Positions 32,406-41,056 of a DNA stretch of 64,000 bases are shown piece by piece (within the stretch, counting starts at the first letter, position 1; each line of letters begins with the position of its first letter). A model generated the notes under the pieces. That model saw nothing but the letters and a program-made list of their open reading frames with translations. It was not told where the DNA came from and ran no database searches. The stretch lies in assembly GCF_002706425.1 (NCBI RefSeq), contig NZ_CP017713.1, positions 2,046,001 to 2,110,000 on the forward strand, written 5' to 3'. The position numbers and the translations under genes are program-made. Origin of the DNA: Loigolactobacillus coryniformis subsp. coryniformis KCTC 3167 = DSM 20001 (GTDB lineage: Bacteria > Bacillota > Bacilli > Lactobacillales > Lactobacillaceae).

Positions 32406-32452
32406 AAAAAAGTGTGTCCGGATTTTTCAGATTAGAAAAATCAAGCCACACT
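32406..32452 (-). terminator. Terminator of the small Lys/Glu-rich gene
   Basis: AAGTGTGGCTTGATTTTTC pairs with GAAAAATCCGGACACACTT and is followed by TTTTTTA on the minus strand. Confidence 0.85.
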
Positions 32453-32468
32453 TAAACCATCGTCAAAT

Positions 32469-32615
32469 TTAATTACGACCACTAAGCTTTTCAGCTTCCT
32501 TATCAATTGTTTCAAAACCAGAAACAGCTGACTTAGGTTGTGGATGCTTAGCACGAGCCTCTTCAGCTTTTTGGATCAACTCTTTCTTCTCAGCTTTAGA
32601 GAGTTTCTTTGCCAT
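32469..32615 (-). CDS. Small Lys/Glu-rich protein (48 residues)
   Basis: It starts MAKKLSKAEKKELIQKAEEA and ends AEKLSGRN. A GAGGCGG site lies 7-8 bases before the ATG, and a strong terminator follows the stop codon by about 17 bp, so it is a complete transcription unit. It is highly charged, has no membrane segment, and the first half should form one helix. I do not recognise a function. It sits between the Rrf2 regulator and alsS. Confidence 0.75.
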   Translation of the reverse strand: MAKKLSKAEKKELIQKAEEARAKHPQPKSAVSGFETIDKEAEKLSGRN

Positions 32616-32736
32616 TGTTACCGCCTCTTTTAATATTGAAGTAACGGGCTAACACTCGTTAACTTTATTATAACGCTTTTTTTCTAAAAGCGTGCTCATT
32701 AATTCAGCATTTCAACCGTCAGCATCACAGTCGAAA

Positions 32737-33261
32737 TTACTTATCGCTACGAATATTACGTAATAATTTTTGAATCAATAATTCTCGCTTCTCATCAGAT
32801 TCATTCCAATTAACTAGTGGAATCTCACTATCACCAAGTGTTTCACTGATTACTTGGTAAACGGATTGCTTCTTCAACGACTCGCCCCATAACAAATCAG
32901 CCTGATGAAAAACTTGGTTGATCACTGAAGTTCCCTGCTTAGCGACCGGTTGAAAATCTTTAAAAACCATATCGATCAGACCAGAATCAGGGTAGGTATG
33001 GATATCCCCCTCAGTTGCCAATACAATATCATATAAACTGATTTCTTTCGGTGACCGGGCAATTGTGAAACCACCATTGTTCCCAGAAACGGACTTAATC
33101 AGCCCACCAACAACTAATTTACGCATAATTTTACGCAAATAAGTTTGTGATCCATTCAAGCGATGATGAATCACTTCAGATGAAATTGGAATTTCCGGAT
33201 CTTGTGTCGCCAACAATGTAATAATACAAGCAGCTTGTTCAAAACCACGGGTTAATTGCAT
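32737..33261 (-). CDS. Rrf2-family transcriptional regulator
   Basis: This 174-residue protein has an N-terminal winged helix: QAACIITLLATQ helix, NGSQTYLRKIMRKLVVGGLIKSVSG recognition region, and the GNNGGF wing motif typical of Rrf2 proteins (about residues 57-62). The cysteines that bind an iron-sulfur cluster in IscR/NsrR are absent, so it is more like the CymR/YwnA branch. The start at 33261 has AGAGAGG 8 bases upstream; a GTG three codons earlier lies inside that site. Its leader consists of about 2.7 tandem copies of a structured repeat (33272-33578). The neighbouring alsS genes are possible targets, but this is inference. Confidence 0.85.
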   Translation of the reverse strand: MQLTRGFEQAACIITLLATQDPEIPISSEVIHHRLNGSQTYLRKIMRKLVVGGLIKSVSGNNGGFTIARSPKEISLYDIVLATEGDIHTYPDSGLIDMVFKDFQPVAKQGTSVINQVFHQADLLWGESLKKQSVYQVISETLGDSEIPLVNWNESDEKRELLIQKLLRNIRSDK

Positions 33262-33271
33262 ACCAGACACC

Positions 33272-33578
33272 TCTCTACTTCACAATTAAGGAAATTTATT
33301 AGCTTTAACCCACTAATAAATTCTGACGTTACGGACGATGACCATTCAACTACGGCAAAGTACGCCAAGTTGAAACATGGCTCTACTTCACAATTAAGGA
33401 TATTTATTAGCTTAACCCACTAATAAATTCTGATGTTACGGACGATGACCATTCAACTACGGCAAAGTACGCCAAGTTGAAACATGGCTCTACTTCACAA
33501 TTAAGGATATTTTATTAGCTTAACCCACTAATAAATTCTGATGTTACGGACGATCGTTATTCACCTATTTGTTATGGA
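33272..33578 (-). repeat. Tandem structured leader repeat upstream of Rrf2 gene
   Basis: Units begin at 33272, 33381 and 33488 (109 and 107 bp); the third is complete only to about 33554 and then diverges. Read as RNA, each full unit has hairpin 1 (CAACT...AGTTG with inner GGC/GCC), the conserved linker AATGGTCATCGTCCGTAA, hairpin 2 (ATTTATTAG/CTAATAAAT) and the tail TTGTGAAGTAGAG. The last unit abuts the Shine-Dalgarno of the Rrf2 gene. The same architecture occurs at 42689-43009 and 54929-55012. Confidence 0.9.
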
Positions 33579-33615
33579 TATATCATATCACAAATATAAA
33601 TGTGGCGCAAAAAGA

Positions 33616-33661
33616 AAAAAGGCGCTTACACCAGATCATCATCTGATATAATCGCCTTCTC
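33616..33661 (-). terminator. Terminator of the 33719-34282 gene
   Basis: AAGGCGATTATATCAGAT pairs with ATCTGGTGTAAGCGCCTT and is followed by a T run on the minus strand. Confidence 0.85.
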
Positions 33662-33718
33662 CCTGCCAAGGGTGTAGTTTAAGTATACCGCAGCCACGTC
33701 TTTAAAAAAACAGTCAGC

Positions 33719-34282
33719 TTATTCTGCGAGTGTTAAATAAAAACTAGCTAACCCTTGCTGTGCATTTTGAATCTTAAATTCAAACCCAAATTTTTCAAAC
33801 AACGCCATAACTTTTTTTAAACTTTCACCATCAAATGAACTGACATTGCCGTCAATTTTTACGACTTGGTTAGCACGTGCAATTTTCAATAGATATTGCA
33901 ATGACAATTGCGCCAAACCATGATTTTGAAAATCGTAAAAAGCTAACTGGCTTTCAGCACCCAGAGTCTCCAATACTGTAATATGAACCGCTTTAGCCCA
34001 CGCATCATATTCAAATAACAATTCATTTTGATAATCAGTTTTCGAGTGCCCGTATTTATCTACATTTTCATAAGCTGTGTAGACAAAAATCGAGCTGCTT
34101 TTTTCATTGAGCTGAGCACGATTAAAATCGGTATAAACAATGTACGGTGTAACTGGTTGTGAATCCGCACTATAATCTACGACTTTATCTAATATCGTCA
34201 ACCGTGAATTAGCTTCAATTGCTGCCAGTCGTTCCCGATAAGCTTTTCCCATTTTTTTCAATTGCTCCTGTGACACGTCCAT
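33719..34282 (-). CDS. Hypothetical protein, possibly acetyltransferase-like
   Basis: This 187-residue soluble protein is not clearly assigned. The C-terminal half (GLAQLSLQYLLKIARANQVVKIDGNVS...LFEKFGFEF) has the helix-strand rhythm and a terminal 'FEKFGF' phrase seen in GNAT acetyltransferases, but I see no clear acetyl-CoA loop. GGAGG precedes two adjacent ATGs (34285 and 34282) by 5 and 8 bases; I used the second. It has its own terminator and is upstream of the repeat-led Rrf2 gene, but is not cotranscribed with it. Confidence 0.7.
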   Translation of the reverse strand: MDVSQEQLKKMGKAYRERLAAIEANSRLTILDKVVDYSADSQPVTPYIVYTDFNRAQLNEKSSSIFVYTAYENVDKYGHSKTDYQNELLFEYDAWAKAVHITVLETLGAESQLAFYDFQNHGLAQLSLQYLLKIARANQVVKIDGNVSSFDGESLKKVMALFEKFGFEFKIQNAQQGLASFYLTLAE

Positions 34283-34391
34283 CATTCCTACCTCCAATAT
34301 CTCTATCTCGGCTCATTATACCATAATCGACACTGAGCAAAAGCTAAACCTTACTATAGTTGCAATATTTTCATGATATTTTCATTTTCTG

Positions 34392-34931
34392 TTAACGCTG
34401 TCTAAAATCAGCCAGTGTCATTTTATAGTACATTTCGTCCACTGGTTCTTCATCGCTAAATAAGCGTGGTCGCTCAAATTCATACTCAAAATGAAAGCCC
34501 GTTTTTTCGATCACCCGCTGCGAACGCTGGTTATCCGCAAAATGACCCACCCAAATTTCTTGCAATCTTAAATGATTAAAACCAAAAGTTACGATTGCGG
34601 TGACTGCTTCCGGCATCAATCCTTGACCCCAGAAAGCTTCATTGAGCATAAAACTTAGTTCACGACTATCGTCTTTCGGCGTTGTCCCACTCGGTGCACG
34701 ACGATGTAAGCCGATCGTACCGATCATCTTACCGCTGACTTGGTCCACCACCGCAAAAACTTCATCGCTGCGCAAAAACATCGTCAAAACAGCTTCACTT
34801 TCAGCCTGTGAATGATGGGGTTGCCAGCCGGCCATGGCGCCTAAACGCGGATTTTGCATGAGTTCGTGTAAATCTGTTAAATCAGCTTCTATAAATGGTC
34901 GAATCACTAGACGCGGTGTCGTTAAACGCAC
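34392..34931 (-). CDS. GNAT acetyltransferase, RimJ/RimL type
   Basis: This 179-residue protein begins with the LTTPRLVIRPF motif characteristic of RimJ/RimL-type acetyltransferases. The acetyl-CoA region follows (ELSFMLNEAFWGQGLMPEAVTAIVTFGF, about residues 90-117), with the C-terminal NQRSQRVIEKTGFHFE motif. It would transfer acetyl from acetyl-CoA to an amino group of a protein or small molecule; the substrate cannot be read from the sequence. An AGGAG-like site is present a few bases before the ATG. Confidence 0.88.
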   Translation of the reverse strand: MRLTTPRLVIRPFIEADLTDLHELMQNPRLGAMAGWQPHHSQAESEAVLTMFLRSDEVFAVVDQVSGKMIGTIGLHRRAPSGTTPKDDSRELSFMLNEAFWGQGLMPEAVTAIVTFGFNHLRLQEIWVGHFADNQRSQRVIEKTGFHFEYEFERPRLFSDEEPVDEMYYKMTLADFRQR

Positions 34932-35084
34932 AGCAGTCAGCTCCTTAAATAAATTTAAATTTTTTCAACAATGCTGCTTAGGCCTTTCGCCTGCACAAAT
35001 TGATTAAAATCGCTACAATAGTTTTAGCAACTAACATCATACTAAATACTTTGACACTTAATTATGAGAGGTAGGTTTTATATT

Positions 35085-35873
35085 TTGCAAATTATTACGG
35101 TCCCTTTAACGACACCAGCTTACTTAAAAGCTTACATTCGCCAGCCTGATGACAATACACCGCAAACCACTTATCCAGCGATCATTATCGTCCCTGGTGG
35201 TGGCTATACTCATATTCCTGAAGCACAGGCAGAGACTTTGGCTTTGGCCTTTGCTGCGCGTGGCTTTCAAGCTTTTTACCTCCGTTATCATTTTAACACG
35301 GAAGTGAGTCCACTCTTGCCACAGCCACTGCTTGATTTGGCGGCAGCCGTTCAGCAACTGCGCCAAAACGCGACAGCTTGGCACCTTGATCCCAATAAAA
35401 TTGCGGCAGCCGGCTTTTCAGTTGGCGGTCATATTGTTAGTACCTACAATGGCAGTTGGCAGGAACACTGGCTGCAACAAGCAGCCCCAGATATTGATCT
35501 TCAGTTAAATGCCGCTATTCTTGCGTACCCAGTTATTCGATTGGATGCCGGTTGGCCCGCAGCAGACAAACTGGCCACTTTAAGTGCACAACCTGATCAA
35601 TTTGCCGCGGATAAATTAGTTAATTCGGCATGTGCACCAACATTTATCTGGCATACAGCTGATGATCCATTGGTGCCCGTGCAAAACAGCCTCTATTACC
35701 TCAACGCCTTAGCAAAAAATGGAATTCCTTTTGAAAGTCATATTTTCCGTCACGGCCCCCACGGCTTAGCATTAGCCAATCAGCAAACCGCGTGGAAGGC
35801 TGACGCTGACCAACCGCATGTCGCACACTGGCTTGATTTAGCAGTGGAGTGGCTACAGGACACATTAGCTTAA
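35085..35873 (+). CDS. Alpha/beta-hydrolase (esterase)
   Basis: This 262-residue cytoplasmic hydrolase carries VPGGGYTHI, an oxyanion-hole motif near residue 36, the nucleophile elbow GFSVGGH (Ser112), Asp194 in HTADDPLVP and His226 in RHGPHGLAL, a complete Ser-Asp-His triad. This layout matches the BD-FAE/acetyl-esterase-like group of Firmicutes. I prefer the TTG start at 35085 because AGAGGTAGG lies 8 bases before it; the ATG at 35064 lacks a ribosome site and would contain that sequence. The substrate is unknown, perhaps acetylated sugars or small esters. Confidence 0.85.
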   Translation: MQIITVPLTTPAYLKAYIRQPDDNTPQTTYPAIIIVPGGGYTHIPEAQAETLALAFAARGFQAFYLRYHFNTEVSPLLPQPLLDLAAAVQQLRQNATAWHLDPNKIAAAGFSVGGHIVSTYNGSWQEHWLQQAAPDIDLQLNAAILAYPVIRLDAGWPAADKLATLSAQPDQFAADKLVNSACAPTFIWHTADDPLVPVQNSLYYLNALAKNGIPFESHIFRHGPHGLALANQQTAWKADADQPHVAHWLDLAVEWLQDTLA

Positions 35874-35925
35874 GCTCGACACCATTCAGTAAAAATTAAT
35901 TTAGTCTAAGCAAAAACTTAATTAC

Positions 35926-35954
35926 TTGTACTTTTAAGCAGGACCACGTATAAT
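35926..35954 (+). promoter_or_regulatory. Promoter of the 36007 gene
   Basis: TTGTAC (35926-35931), a 17-bp spacer and TATAAT (35949-35954). Confidence 0.75.
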
Positions 35955-36006
35955 TTTTAACAAGGAAAACGTTACTTTTGTCACCCGTGAGAAAGAGGGA
36001 AATACT

Positions 36007-36285
36007 ATGCACAACCGCCATTATTTTCAACCTCGTCCTGCTTTTAGTGATGACGCTGCCGACTATGTACTCCATTTCATCGATGTTACCCGTCCGGATC
36101 TAACTCAGTATCCACAAATTAGTCAACTCGGTGATTGGATGCACTACGGCGAAAACGATTATCGCTTTTGGAGTCACATCAGTAAAAATGATTTAACCGC
36201 GACGATCAGCCAAGCCACTGGCATTACTGCTGATCATTTTGAAATTATCGATAGTGCTGATTTTAAAGGTTATTCTTACTTTTAA
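36007..36285 (+). CDS. Hypothetical protein (92 residues)
   Basis: It is acidic and aromatic-rich, with no membrane segment. The ATG is preceded by AGAGGGA and a good promoter lies 53 bp upstream, so it is probably expressed. The last 23 bp overlap the 3' end of the convergent pseudouridine synthase gene. I do not recognise a family. Confidence 0.75.
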   Translation: MHNRHYFQPRPAFSDDAADYVLHFIDVTRPDLTQYPQISQLGDWMHYGENDYRFWSHISKNDLTATISQATGITADHFEIIDSADFKGYSYF

Positions 36286-37156
36286 GCAACTGCTGTAAGT
36301 CCAGCGGCAATGGTGCAGTAAACGTTTGGGTTTGTTGTGTAAACGGATCAGTGAACGTTAATTGCCATGCATGTAGTGCTTGGCGGTGAATACCTCGATC
36401 CATTGGACCACCATATAAAGCATCGCCTAGCAACGGATGGCCTATAGCTTGCAGGTGGATTCGAATTTGGTGGCGCCGGCCAGTGTGTAACTTCACCTTC
36501 AAAACGCTAGCGTCCAATTGTGGCAAATAAGTTTGCCGCCAGAATTCAGTGCGTGCAGCTTTACCATTTAAATCGATGATACCAGCCGCTTGTGTCGGTC
36601 GTTGACCTAAAGGTAACGTGATCATACCATGTTCTGTGTGTACTGCGCCTGCAACTACCGCTAAATAAGTTTTTTCACGTACTAAATTAGTCGCTGAGTT
36701 AGCTAATCGACTATGAGCAAAAGCGTGTTTGGCCACTAATAACACACCACTAGTGGCATAATCTAGACGACTGACCAAATGTGGCACAATATTCTCAGCA
36801 CCTTGCCGCAACAGATACCCACGCACACGACTAACAACCGTATCGATACCTGTCTGTGGACCGGAAACTGAAGCCAAATTAGCCGGTTTATTGATCACTA
36901 GCCAGTCTGGTGTTTCATACAATAGCATTAACGGCTGTGAACTAATAGCTGCCAGCGGATCACCATTTTCCGCTGGCAGCTTTATTTTTATTTCCGCATT
37001 GGTTGGTAGTTGGTCGATCAGGCGACTGGGCTGCCCCGCAACCCAAACTTGACCATGATACTTTAAGCGCTGCAACATATGCTTACTTAAACCTTGGTGT
37101 TGTAAAAATCGCGCCACAGTAGTTTTTGGTCCTTGATTTCGCCAATTAAATTTCAT
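36263..37156 (-). CDS. RluA-family 23S rRNA pseudouridine synthase
   Basis: This 297-residue enzyme isomerises uridines in rRNA (or tRNA). It has an N-terminal S4-like RNA-binding region (residues 12-60, FLQHQGLSKHMLQRLKYHGQVWVAG) and a catalytic domain with HLVSRLDYATSGVLLVAK, where Asp132 is the catalytic residue, plus the C-terminal LHTGRRHQIRIHLQAIGHPLLGD block. Its start overlaps the end of recQ by 11 bp, suggesting translational coupling in an original recQ-rluA transcript that the IS30 insertion in recQ may now weaken. The specific target site cannot be assigned from sequence alone. Confidence 0.92.
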   Translation of the reverse strand: MKFNWRNQGPKTTVARFLQHQGLSKHMLQRLKYHGQVWVAGQPSRLIDQLPTNAEIKIKLPAENGDPLAAISSQPLMLLYETPDWLVINKPANLASVSGPQTGIDTVVSRVRGYLLRQGAENIVPHLVSRLDYATSGVLLVAKHAFAHSRLANSATNLVREKTYLAVVAGAVHTEHGMITLPLGQRPTQAAGIIDLNGKAARTEFWRQTYLPQLDASVLKVKLHTGRRHQIRIHLQAIGHPLLGDALYGGPMDRGIHRQALHAWQLTFTDPFTQQTQTFTAPLPLDLQQLLKSKNNL

Positions 37157-37808
37157 TGGCCGTACCCGCAGTTGCTAAAATCTCAAGAAAAGCAGCACCA
37201 TATTGTTCAGCTTTATGTTCACCAACACCCTTGACCTCTAAAAGTTCACTGGTATTTTGTGGTAAACGTGCGCACATCTCATGTAATGTCCGATCAGAAA
37301 AAATAACGAACGGTGGCACTTTTTGTGCTTGGGCTAATTCTGAACGTAACTGGCGCAGTTTTTCAAATAGCGCATCATTTTCTGGTTGGGCCGCTTGCGT
37401 TGCCACTGCAGTTTTACGTAGAACTTGCTGCTGCCCACGCAACACTTCCGCCCCACTAGCAGTGACCGTCAAAACCGGATACTGTCCACCACTAGCTTGC
37501 AAATAACCTGCGGCAGTCAAAAAATCGATCAAGCTGCCAACTTCTTTTTGCGTTTGTCCTTTTAGCAAGCCGTAAGTGGATAATTTAGTAAAGTCCAATT
37601 CACGCACCCGTTGATTATTAGCACCAGTCAGCACCTGAGTGACCAACGTTTTACCAAAGTTTTCGTGCATCCGATAAACGCACGATAATACTTTTTGCGC
37701 CGTCACCGTAATATCGACTGCTTCGCGTTGATCTAAGCAATTGCCACAGCGACCACATGGTTCAGCTTTTTCACCAAAATATTGTAAAATTGCTTGTTGC
37801 AAACAACC
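37146..37808 (-). pseudogene. recQ: recQ, 3' fragment
   Basis: It encodes the C-terminal 216 residues plus the duplicated target: the zinc-binding cysteines (CGRCGNC), the winged-helix RQC region (TAQKVLSCVYRMHENFGKTLVTQVLTG) and the HRDC domain (FEKLRQLRSELAQAQKVPPFVIFSDRTL...GVGEHKAEQYG). An apparent start (MANLIIKRAG) lies within the IS and has no good ribosome site. Removing the IS and one 13-bp repeat joins GCLQ to QAILQYFGE in frame, restoring a protein of about 591 residues, normal for RecQ. Confidence 0.93.
37796..37808. repeat. Target duplication, left copy (IS30 B2)
   Basis: GTTGCAAACAACC is identical to 39045-39057 on the other side of the IS. Confidence 0.9.
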
Positions 37809-39044
37809 CGCGCGTTTTATAATCAAGTTAGCCAATTAGATCCAGCTAATTGAAAAAATAAAAAACACCAAGACAAATCTCTGTTATCATTGATGTTCCA
37901 ACACAAAAATGAAAGAGGTTATTGTCTTGATGCAAGAACAGAATACCACAGTCCGAGAAAAAGGTCACCACCTAACTTCATTTGAGCGCGGCAGAATCGC
38001 CACGCTACACAGCCAAGGATACTCTAACCGCGCAATTGCTAGAGTTATCGGCGTTTGTCATCAAACAATCAGTAATGAACTACGCCGTGGTGAGATCGAC
38101 CAAGTTAAAAAAGTGAACGGTCAACGGCAATATCACCGCGAGTACTCGCCAGAAGCGGCACAGGCCAAATACGAAGCTAACCGAATGTCCTGTCATCGAC
38201 CTTTGAAACTCGCTGGTGTCGCTGACTTTATCCACTACTTTACGGCCCATTTGCACCAAGACGGTTGGTCGCCTGATGCCGCGGTGGGCCGTGCTAAACT
38301 TGAAGGCTTATATCAACCTGAGGAGATGGTTTCGACCAAGACGTTATACCACTATATCGATGCGCAACTACTTGAAGTCCGTAATCTTGATCTGCTCGAA
38401 AAAAACCGGCGCCGCACCAAACACCACCATTCACCCAAGCATAAGCGTCTGGCCGGACGAAGTATCGAAGAGCGACCTAAAAGTATTGATCAGCGCCAAG
38501 AGTTCGGTCACTTTGAGTTGGATACCGTAGTCGGTAAACGTAATGGCCAAGAAAGTGTCATTCTAACGCTGATCGAGCGCCAATCTCGCTGTCAGATCCT
38601 GCGTTTGATTGATGGCCGTGACGCCGATTCAGTCAACTACGAACTGGCTAAGATCTGCCAAGAATACGGGCACATCATGAAGTCCGTTACCGCTGACAAC
38701 GGGGCAGAATTCGCAGCGGCGGGGACGGTGCTTGACGGGGTTGCCGACCTTTATTATGCCCACCCTTACCGCTCTTCAGAACGAGGCACAAATGAGGCGC
38801 ATAATCGAATGATCCGTCGTGATGTGCCTAAGGGCCTGTCCATGGATACTTTAGGCCCTAGTGATATCCAAGCAGTGGAAGCCAAGCTAAACAACTTACC
38901 ACGCCGGCAGTCAGGTTACCAAACCCCAAAAGAGCTTTTCTCCGCTGCCGCTGGCTAAAGATTGAATCTTTAAAATATGAATATCAATGAAAATACTGTC
39001 TTGCCGGGATTTATTGCGTGGCTAATTTGTTCTTGCAATTTGGG
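37809..39044 (+). mobile_element. IS30-family insertion sequence (copy B2) inside recQ
   Basis: It is 1236 bp. The ends are CGCGCGTTTTATAATCAAGTTAGCC (left) and the reverse complement of CCCAAATTGCAAGAACAAATTAGCC (right), imperfect inverted repeats. It is flanked by an exact 13-bp direct repeat and carries the same transposase type as the element at 1286-2521. A duplication of 13 bp is long for IS30. Confidence 0.93.
37930..38958 (+). CDS. IS30-family transposase (copy B2)
   Basis: The protein has 342 residues, the same family and domain order as copy B1: N-terminal HTH (YSNRAIARVIGVCHQTISNE), then DDE blocks FGHFELDTVVGK, SVTADNGAEF and SSERGTNEAHNR. I used the inner ATG at 37930 because AGAGG lies about 11 bases upstream of it; the frame is open from 37909. 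The reading frame is complete, so the element could still move. Confidence 0.92.
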   Translation: MQEQNTTVREKGHHLTSFERGRIATLHSQGYSNRAIARVIGVCHQTISNELRRGEIDQVKKVNGQRQYHREYSPEAAQAKYEANRMSCHRPLKLAGVADFIHYFTAHLHQDGWSPDAAVGRAKLEGLYQPEEMVSTKTLYHYIDAQLLEVRNLDLLEKNRRRTKHHHSPKHKRLAGRSIEERPKSIDQRQEFGHFELDTVVGKRNGQESVILTLIERQSRCQILRLIDGRDADSVNYELAKICQEYGHIMKSVTADNGAEFAAAGTVLDGVADLYYAHPYRSSERGTNEAHNRMIRRDVPKGLSMDTLGPSDIQAVEAKLNNLPRRQSGYQTPKELFSAAAG

Positions 39045-39057
39045 GTTGCAAACAACC
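39045..39057. repeat. Target duplication, right copy (IS30 B2)
   Basis: GTTGCAAACAACC is identical to 37796-37808. Confidence 0.9.
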
Positions 39058-40167
39058 TTGGGTATTGGCGTATTGCATCAACGCTTGCAACTTCAAATAT
39101 TCCTGCTGCCGTGGTGCATCGGCCATATCAGAACGCTCAATAAAGAAGCGCTGCAACTGAATATCAGAAGGCCGGTAAAGCAAAATAGCTTCACTAGGTA
39201 AGCCGTCGCGCCCTGCTCGACCAGCCTCTTGGTAATAAGCTTCCAAGCTTCCCGGCGCCTGCGCATGAATAACAAAACGCACATTGCTTTTATCAATACC
39301 CATCCCAAAAGCGTTGGTCGCCACCATCACTAATTTACGATCATATAAAAAATCCTCTTGGTTTTGCCGCCGGACTTCTTCACTTAACCCGGCATGGTAC
39401 ATCGTCACACTTAGGTCATGTTGTTGAAATAACGTCGTCAACCGCGTGACTTCTTTACGAGTACTGGCGTAAATAATACCTGATTCATGTGCATTCAACT
39501 TTAAATAATCCAGCATGTAGCGATCGCGATCCTGTCCCTTAACAACTTGTAAGGCTAAATTATTGCGCGCAAAGCCAGTTTTTACTTCATTTTCAGCAGC
39601 AATACCTAATCGTTGACGGATATCAGTTGCCACACGTTCAGTTGCCGTCGCAGTCAAAGCAACAAGTACAGGATCACTCCGCAATTCTTGCAATCGTGCC
39701 GTTACTTGGAGATAACTTGGGCGAAAGTCATGACCCCATTGTGAAATACAGTGGGCCTCATCAATGGCCACCAGATCAATCTTTAATTGATTAAGTTCAG
39801 CCATAAAATCCGCCATTTCTAGGCGCTCTGGTGAGAGGTACAGTAACTTGACCTCACCGCGAGCAGCCATATCCAAGCGCTGATCAATTTCTGCATAAGT
39901 TAAAGAACTATTGATAAATGTTGCTGGAATCGCATTTTCATTTAACGCATCAACTTGGTCCTTCATTAATGAGATCAATGGTGAGATCACCAGCGTTAAA
40001 CCAGAAAATAATAGTGCGGGAATCTGGTAACAAAGCGATTTCCCGCCACCAGTTGGCATTAGCGCCAAGACATTTTCTCCGGCCATCAATTTATCGATCA
40101 CTAATTTTTGACCATGACGAAATTGTGTGTAGCCAAACTTTGTTTTTAATATTGTTGCCGCATCCAT
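39045..40167 (-). pseudogene. recQ: recQ, 5' fragment
   Basis: This ATP-dependent 3'-5' DNA helicase is split by an IS30 element. The fragment keeps the first 374 residues: GYTQFRHGQ, Walker A TGGGKS (about residues 38-43), DEAH box (AIDEAHCISQWGHDFR), the TATAT motif and the QEAGRAGRDG motif VI, followed by seven foreign residues before a stop in the IS. It lacks the zinc, RQC and HRDC domains. A truncated helicase core could be made but should be impaired. AAGGGG lies about 10 bases before the ATG. Confidence 0.95.
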
Positions 40168-40287
40168 CAAGTCCGTGCCCCTTTATTTAACGCTCTATAC
40201 TTAATCTACGCTGTTTTTGATAACTTTCGTCTGTGAATTTCAACCACCTATTCTAACCAATAACTGTAACTGATGCAAGGCAAGTAA

Positions 40288-40315
40288 AAAGACGGTCCAC
40301 ACGGGACCGTCTTAA
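40288..40315 (-). terminator. Terminator of the lipoprotein gene
   Basis: AAGACGGTCCC pairs with GGACCGTCTT around GTGT, followed by TTTTAC on the minus strand. Confidence 0.8.
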
Positions 40316-40323
40316 ATGGATCA

Positions 40324-40854
40324 TTATTCCAAGTTAACCGTTAAAGTTTTCGCGGTTCCTTTTTTAGGCACAATACTAATTTTCAATGGTTGTGTTTGGT
40401 TATCTAATTGGTAGGTAAATTCAAAATCCTCATCAGCTTGTGGCGCCACCGAGTCCGTAAAATCATCATCCCGTTCAACCATCGCTAATTCTGCATCCCC
40501 TTGGTGAACGGTCACTGTAGCTAAATCGGCAAAATGTTGATTACTAGTGGCCAAATTACGCCAACCAATTTCTAGTTCCATTTGCTGATCATCGTCTAAT
40601 TCACCTTTAACCGAGGTGATCGCCAGTTGTTCAAACTGCCAAGTCTGATTAAGTAGTACCTTTTGCTCATCCGCCTGACGGTTTAATGTTAAAGTGTTGG
40701 TTCCTGAATGTGAGGTCAGCGCTTGACTACTTGTGCTGCTGGTCACGCTGCTTGCTTTGCTACTAGATGATTCTTGATCTGAATCGGGTTGTGAACAGCC
40801 GGTCAGCAAACCAACCGCACTTAATAAAATAAATACGCGTAACTGTTTGATCAT
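40324..40854 (-). CDS. Lipoprotein with DUF5067-like domain
   Basis: This 176-residue exported protein starts with a signal peptide with a lipobox (LLTGC, Cys20). A Ser/Thr/Gln-rich linker (about residues 25-50) follows, then a domain with predicted beta strands that has the look of DUF5067/DUF4352-type lipoprotein domains. It would be anchored on the outer face of the membrane. The chosen ATG has AAAGGGTG 6-7 bases upstream; the longer open frame adds an unrelated N-terminus. The function is unknown. Confidence 0.85.
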   Translation of the reverse strand: MIKQLRVFILLSAVGLLTGCSQPDSDQESSSSKASSVTSSTSSQALTSHSGTNTLTLNRQADEQKVLLNQTWQFEQLAITSVKGELDDDQQMELEIGWRNLATSNQHFADLATVTVHQGDAELAMVERDDDFTDSVAPQADEDFEFTYQLDNQTQPLKISIVPKKGTAKTLTVNLE

Positions 40855-41028
40855 CGCCAGCACCCTTTCTGCTAAGTTATGTTCTAAGCATAACGAGAAA
40901 AAAGGCGCAGCGTCAATAAATATCCTTTTACGCGGTACACCGCCGGGAACACCTGTTGACCGCTTATTTGACAACAACAGCACCCTGATCTTTAATTTTT
41001 CTATTGTTGGGCAACAACCGGCCTAGCA

Positions 41029-41055
41029 AAAAATCCGCCAATCATGGCGGATTTT
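41029..41055. terminator. Terminator after the ABC-F gene
   Basis: AAAAAATCCGCC pairs with GGCGGATTTTTT around AATCAT; it is functional in either direction and abuts the ABC-F stop codon. Confidence 0.85.
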
Positions 41056-41056
41056 T

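Noticed and set aside
37146-37835. recQ C-terminal part as an independent gene with its own start
   Set aside because: The first residues come from the IS30 end and there is no good ribosome site; it is the displaced 3' part of recQ.
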